Positions 11,925 to 12,732 of a DNA stretch of 12,732 bases are shown here, in pieces. Source of the DNA: Patescibacteria group bacterium (lineage in GTDB: Bacteria; Patescibacteriota; Minisyncoccia; Phycocordibacterales; JANLHH01); assembly GCA_024654605.1 (NCBI GenBank), contig JANLHH010000027.1, positions 1 through 12,732 of the forward strand. The letters run 5' to 3'. Numbering within the stretch: the first letter of the stretch is position 1; every line of letters starts with the position of its first letter. Both the position numbers and the translations under genes were made by a program. Under the pieces are notes generated by a model that was given only the letters and a program-made list of their open reading frames with translations, made no database searches and was not told where the DNA came from.

Positions 11925-12732
11925 TTATTTTGCAACAAAATATCCGATCGTGCTTTGATTGTCCGTGAGATACTTCCTTGCAACCTCTTTGATGTGTTTT
12001 GCGGTCACCGAGCCGATCTTTGCGGGAAGATTTGTGAAGAATGTCCAATCCCCTATTGCCAGTGCTTCGTTGAGACTTCCCGCCATCGCGTACGACCCGT
12101 CCCGGGCAAACAAAATACTTGATTGTAGTTGTGCTTTGGCACGATTGAGCTCAGAAGAACTGATCTCTCCTTGTTTGATCTTTTCATACTCTCGCAAGAG
12201 AACGTTCTCTATCTTTTCGTGAGTCGTCCCCGGAGTAAGAAAAACATACGTGATGAATAAACCCGGATCGCGGAATGGGTGCTCGGACACACTTACATCC
12301 GTGGCAAGTCCCTTGTCTACCAGAGAGCGGTATAATCTGCTTCCCTTGCTTCCTCCTAACAATTGAGAGAGCACTAAAAGCGCGTGAGTGTCCTCGTGGG
12401 CGCCTTCGGGAGTTTTATGCGCAACACCGACAATGTTCGTCTGTCCTTGACGTTCTACTCTGACCCGTCTTTGTCCTTGTTGCCTCGGCTCTTTGGTATA
12501 CACCTCGGGAATCTCATGCGGCGCGCGTTTGTGTACGCCAAAATATTTTTTCACAAGCACCAAAGTGTTCGTTCTGTCAATGTCACCGATGATCGTAACC
12601 GTCGCGTTGTTGGGCCAATAAAAAGTGTCGTAAAATTTTTTTAATCGTTCAATAGAAACATGTTCAATATCCGATCTCCATCCGATAGTCGGATGATGAT
12701 ATGGATGTGCCTGATACGCAGAGGCCCAGATG
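11925..12732 (-). CDS. M16-family zinc peptidase, C-terminal part (5' end outside the window)
   Basis: The frame is open to the window edge; I translated 12564-12731 as well. It reads IWASAYQAHPYHHPTIGWRS, then SDIEHVSIERLKKFYDTFY and WPNNATVTIIGDID, a typical M16 stretch after the active site, up to the strand that ends domain 1. Domain 2 follows, with the GGSKGSRLYRSLVDKGLATDV element. There the second domain lacks the usual R..GL.YS pattern, as expected for a zinc-bearing subunit whose partner supplies R/Y. The HxxEH zinc motif should be encoded just outside the window; I cannot see it. Internal TTG 12563 is not the true start, because family similarity continues upstream of it. It overlaps nothing and is followed after 7 nt by its partner gene. 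Confidence 0.9.
   Translation of the reverse strand, partial: IWASAYQAHPYHHPTIGWRSDIEHVSIERLKKFYDTFYWPNNATVTIIGDIDRTNTLVLVKKYFGVHKRAPHEIPEVYTKEPRQQGQRRVRVERQGQTNIVGVAHKTPEGAHEDTHALLVLSQLLGGSKGSRLYRSLVDKGLATDVSVSEHPFRDPGLFITYVFLTPGTTHEKIENVLLREYEKIKQGEISSSELNRAKAQLQSSILFARDGSYAMAGSLNEALAIGDWTFFTNLPAKIGSVTAKHIKEVARKYLTDNQSTIGYFVAK

Noticed and set aside
12279..12287. GGTGCTCGG, nine bases of the rnpB repeat arm, inside the M16 gene
   Set aside because: It lies in a conserved coding stretch (SEHPF), has no inverted partner and no hairpin. Chance match. The same applies to an 8-base match near 10013.

Overview
The window reads as chromosome from a small-genome bacterium of the Candidate Phyla Radiation (Patescibacteria, Parcubacteria-like). 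This placement is inference from gene style: short spacers, many very short proteins, a DivIC/FtsB-like protein of the kind common there, a vitamin-B12-dependent ribonucleotide reductase, an O-antigen-ligase-like protein fused to TPRs, and several genes without a Shine-Dalgarno sequence. Stop codons are mostly TAA or TAG with one TGA, and every frame is open under the standard bacterial code. I see no insertion sequence, phage gene, CRISPR array or defence system. This is core chromosome.

Layout. 1-41 is the 3' end of a + strand tRNA with an encoded CCA. A bidirectional terminator (111-138) separates it from a minus-strand glutaredoxin (150-389). Next on the minus strand come a tRNA-Gly(CCC) (484-554) and, 17 nt upstream of it, a DivIC/FtsB-like septum protein (572-964). 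A 34-residue membrane peptide (1020-1124, +) is divergent from that gene and convergent with lepA/EF4 (1137-2936, minus). lepA has its own promoter just behind a terminator that closes a 62-residue two-helix membrane protein (3053-3241, minus). Then come a MurJ-family flippase (3318-5006, minus) and a polytopic O-antigen-ligase-like/TPR protein (5100-7454, minus).

7575-8022 (+) is RNase P RNA (rnpB) with its own promoter, followed by a bidirectional terminator shared with the adenosylcobalamin-dependent ribonucleotide reductase (8092-10416, minus). The right end is a two-gene M16 peptidase operon (10595-12732, minus). The gene nearer the window edge is cut off, and the other has lost the zinc motif.

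Functional themes are envelope and division (FtsB-like, MurJ, the ligase-like protein), translation and RNA maturation (tRNAs, EF4, RNase P RNA) and DNA precursor synthesis (the class II reductase, possibly reduced by the glutaredoxin).

The most unusual structure is inside rnpB. Two peripheral helices, at the P12 and P19 positions, are built on the same 11-bp stem, so one 11-mer occurs four times (two direct, two inverted) within about 250 nt. The same RNA has no GGU in its P15/L15 segment. The MurJ-family protein lacks three of the four arginines essential in E. coli MurJ.
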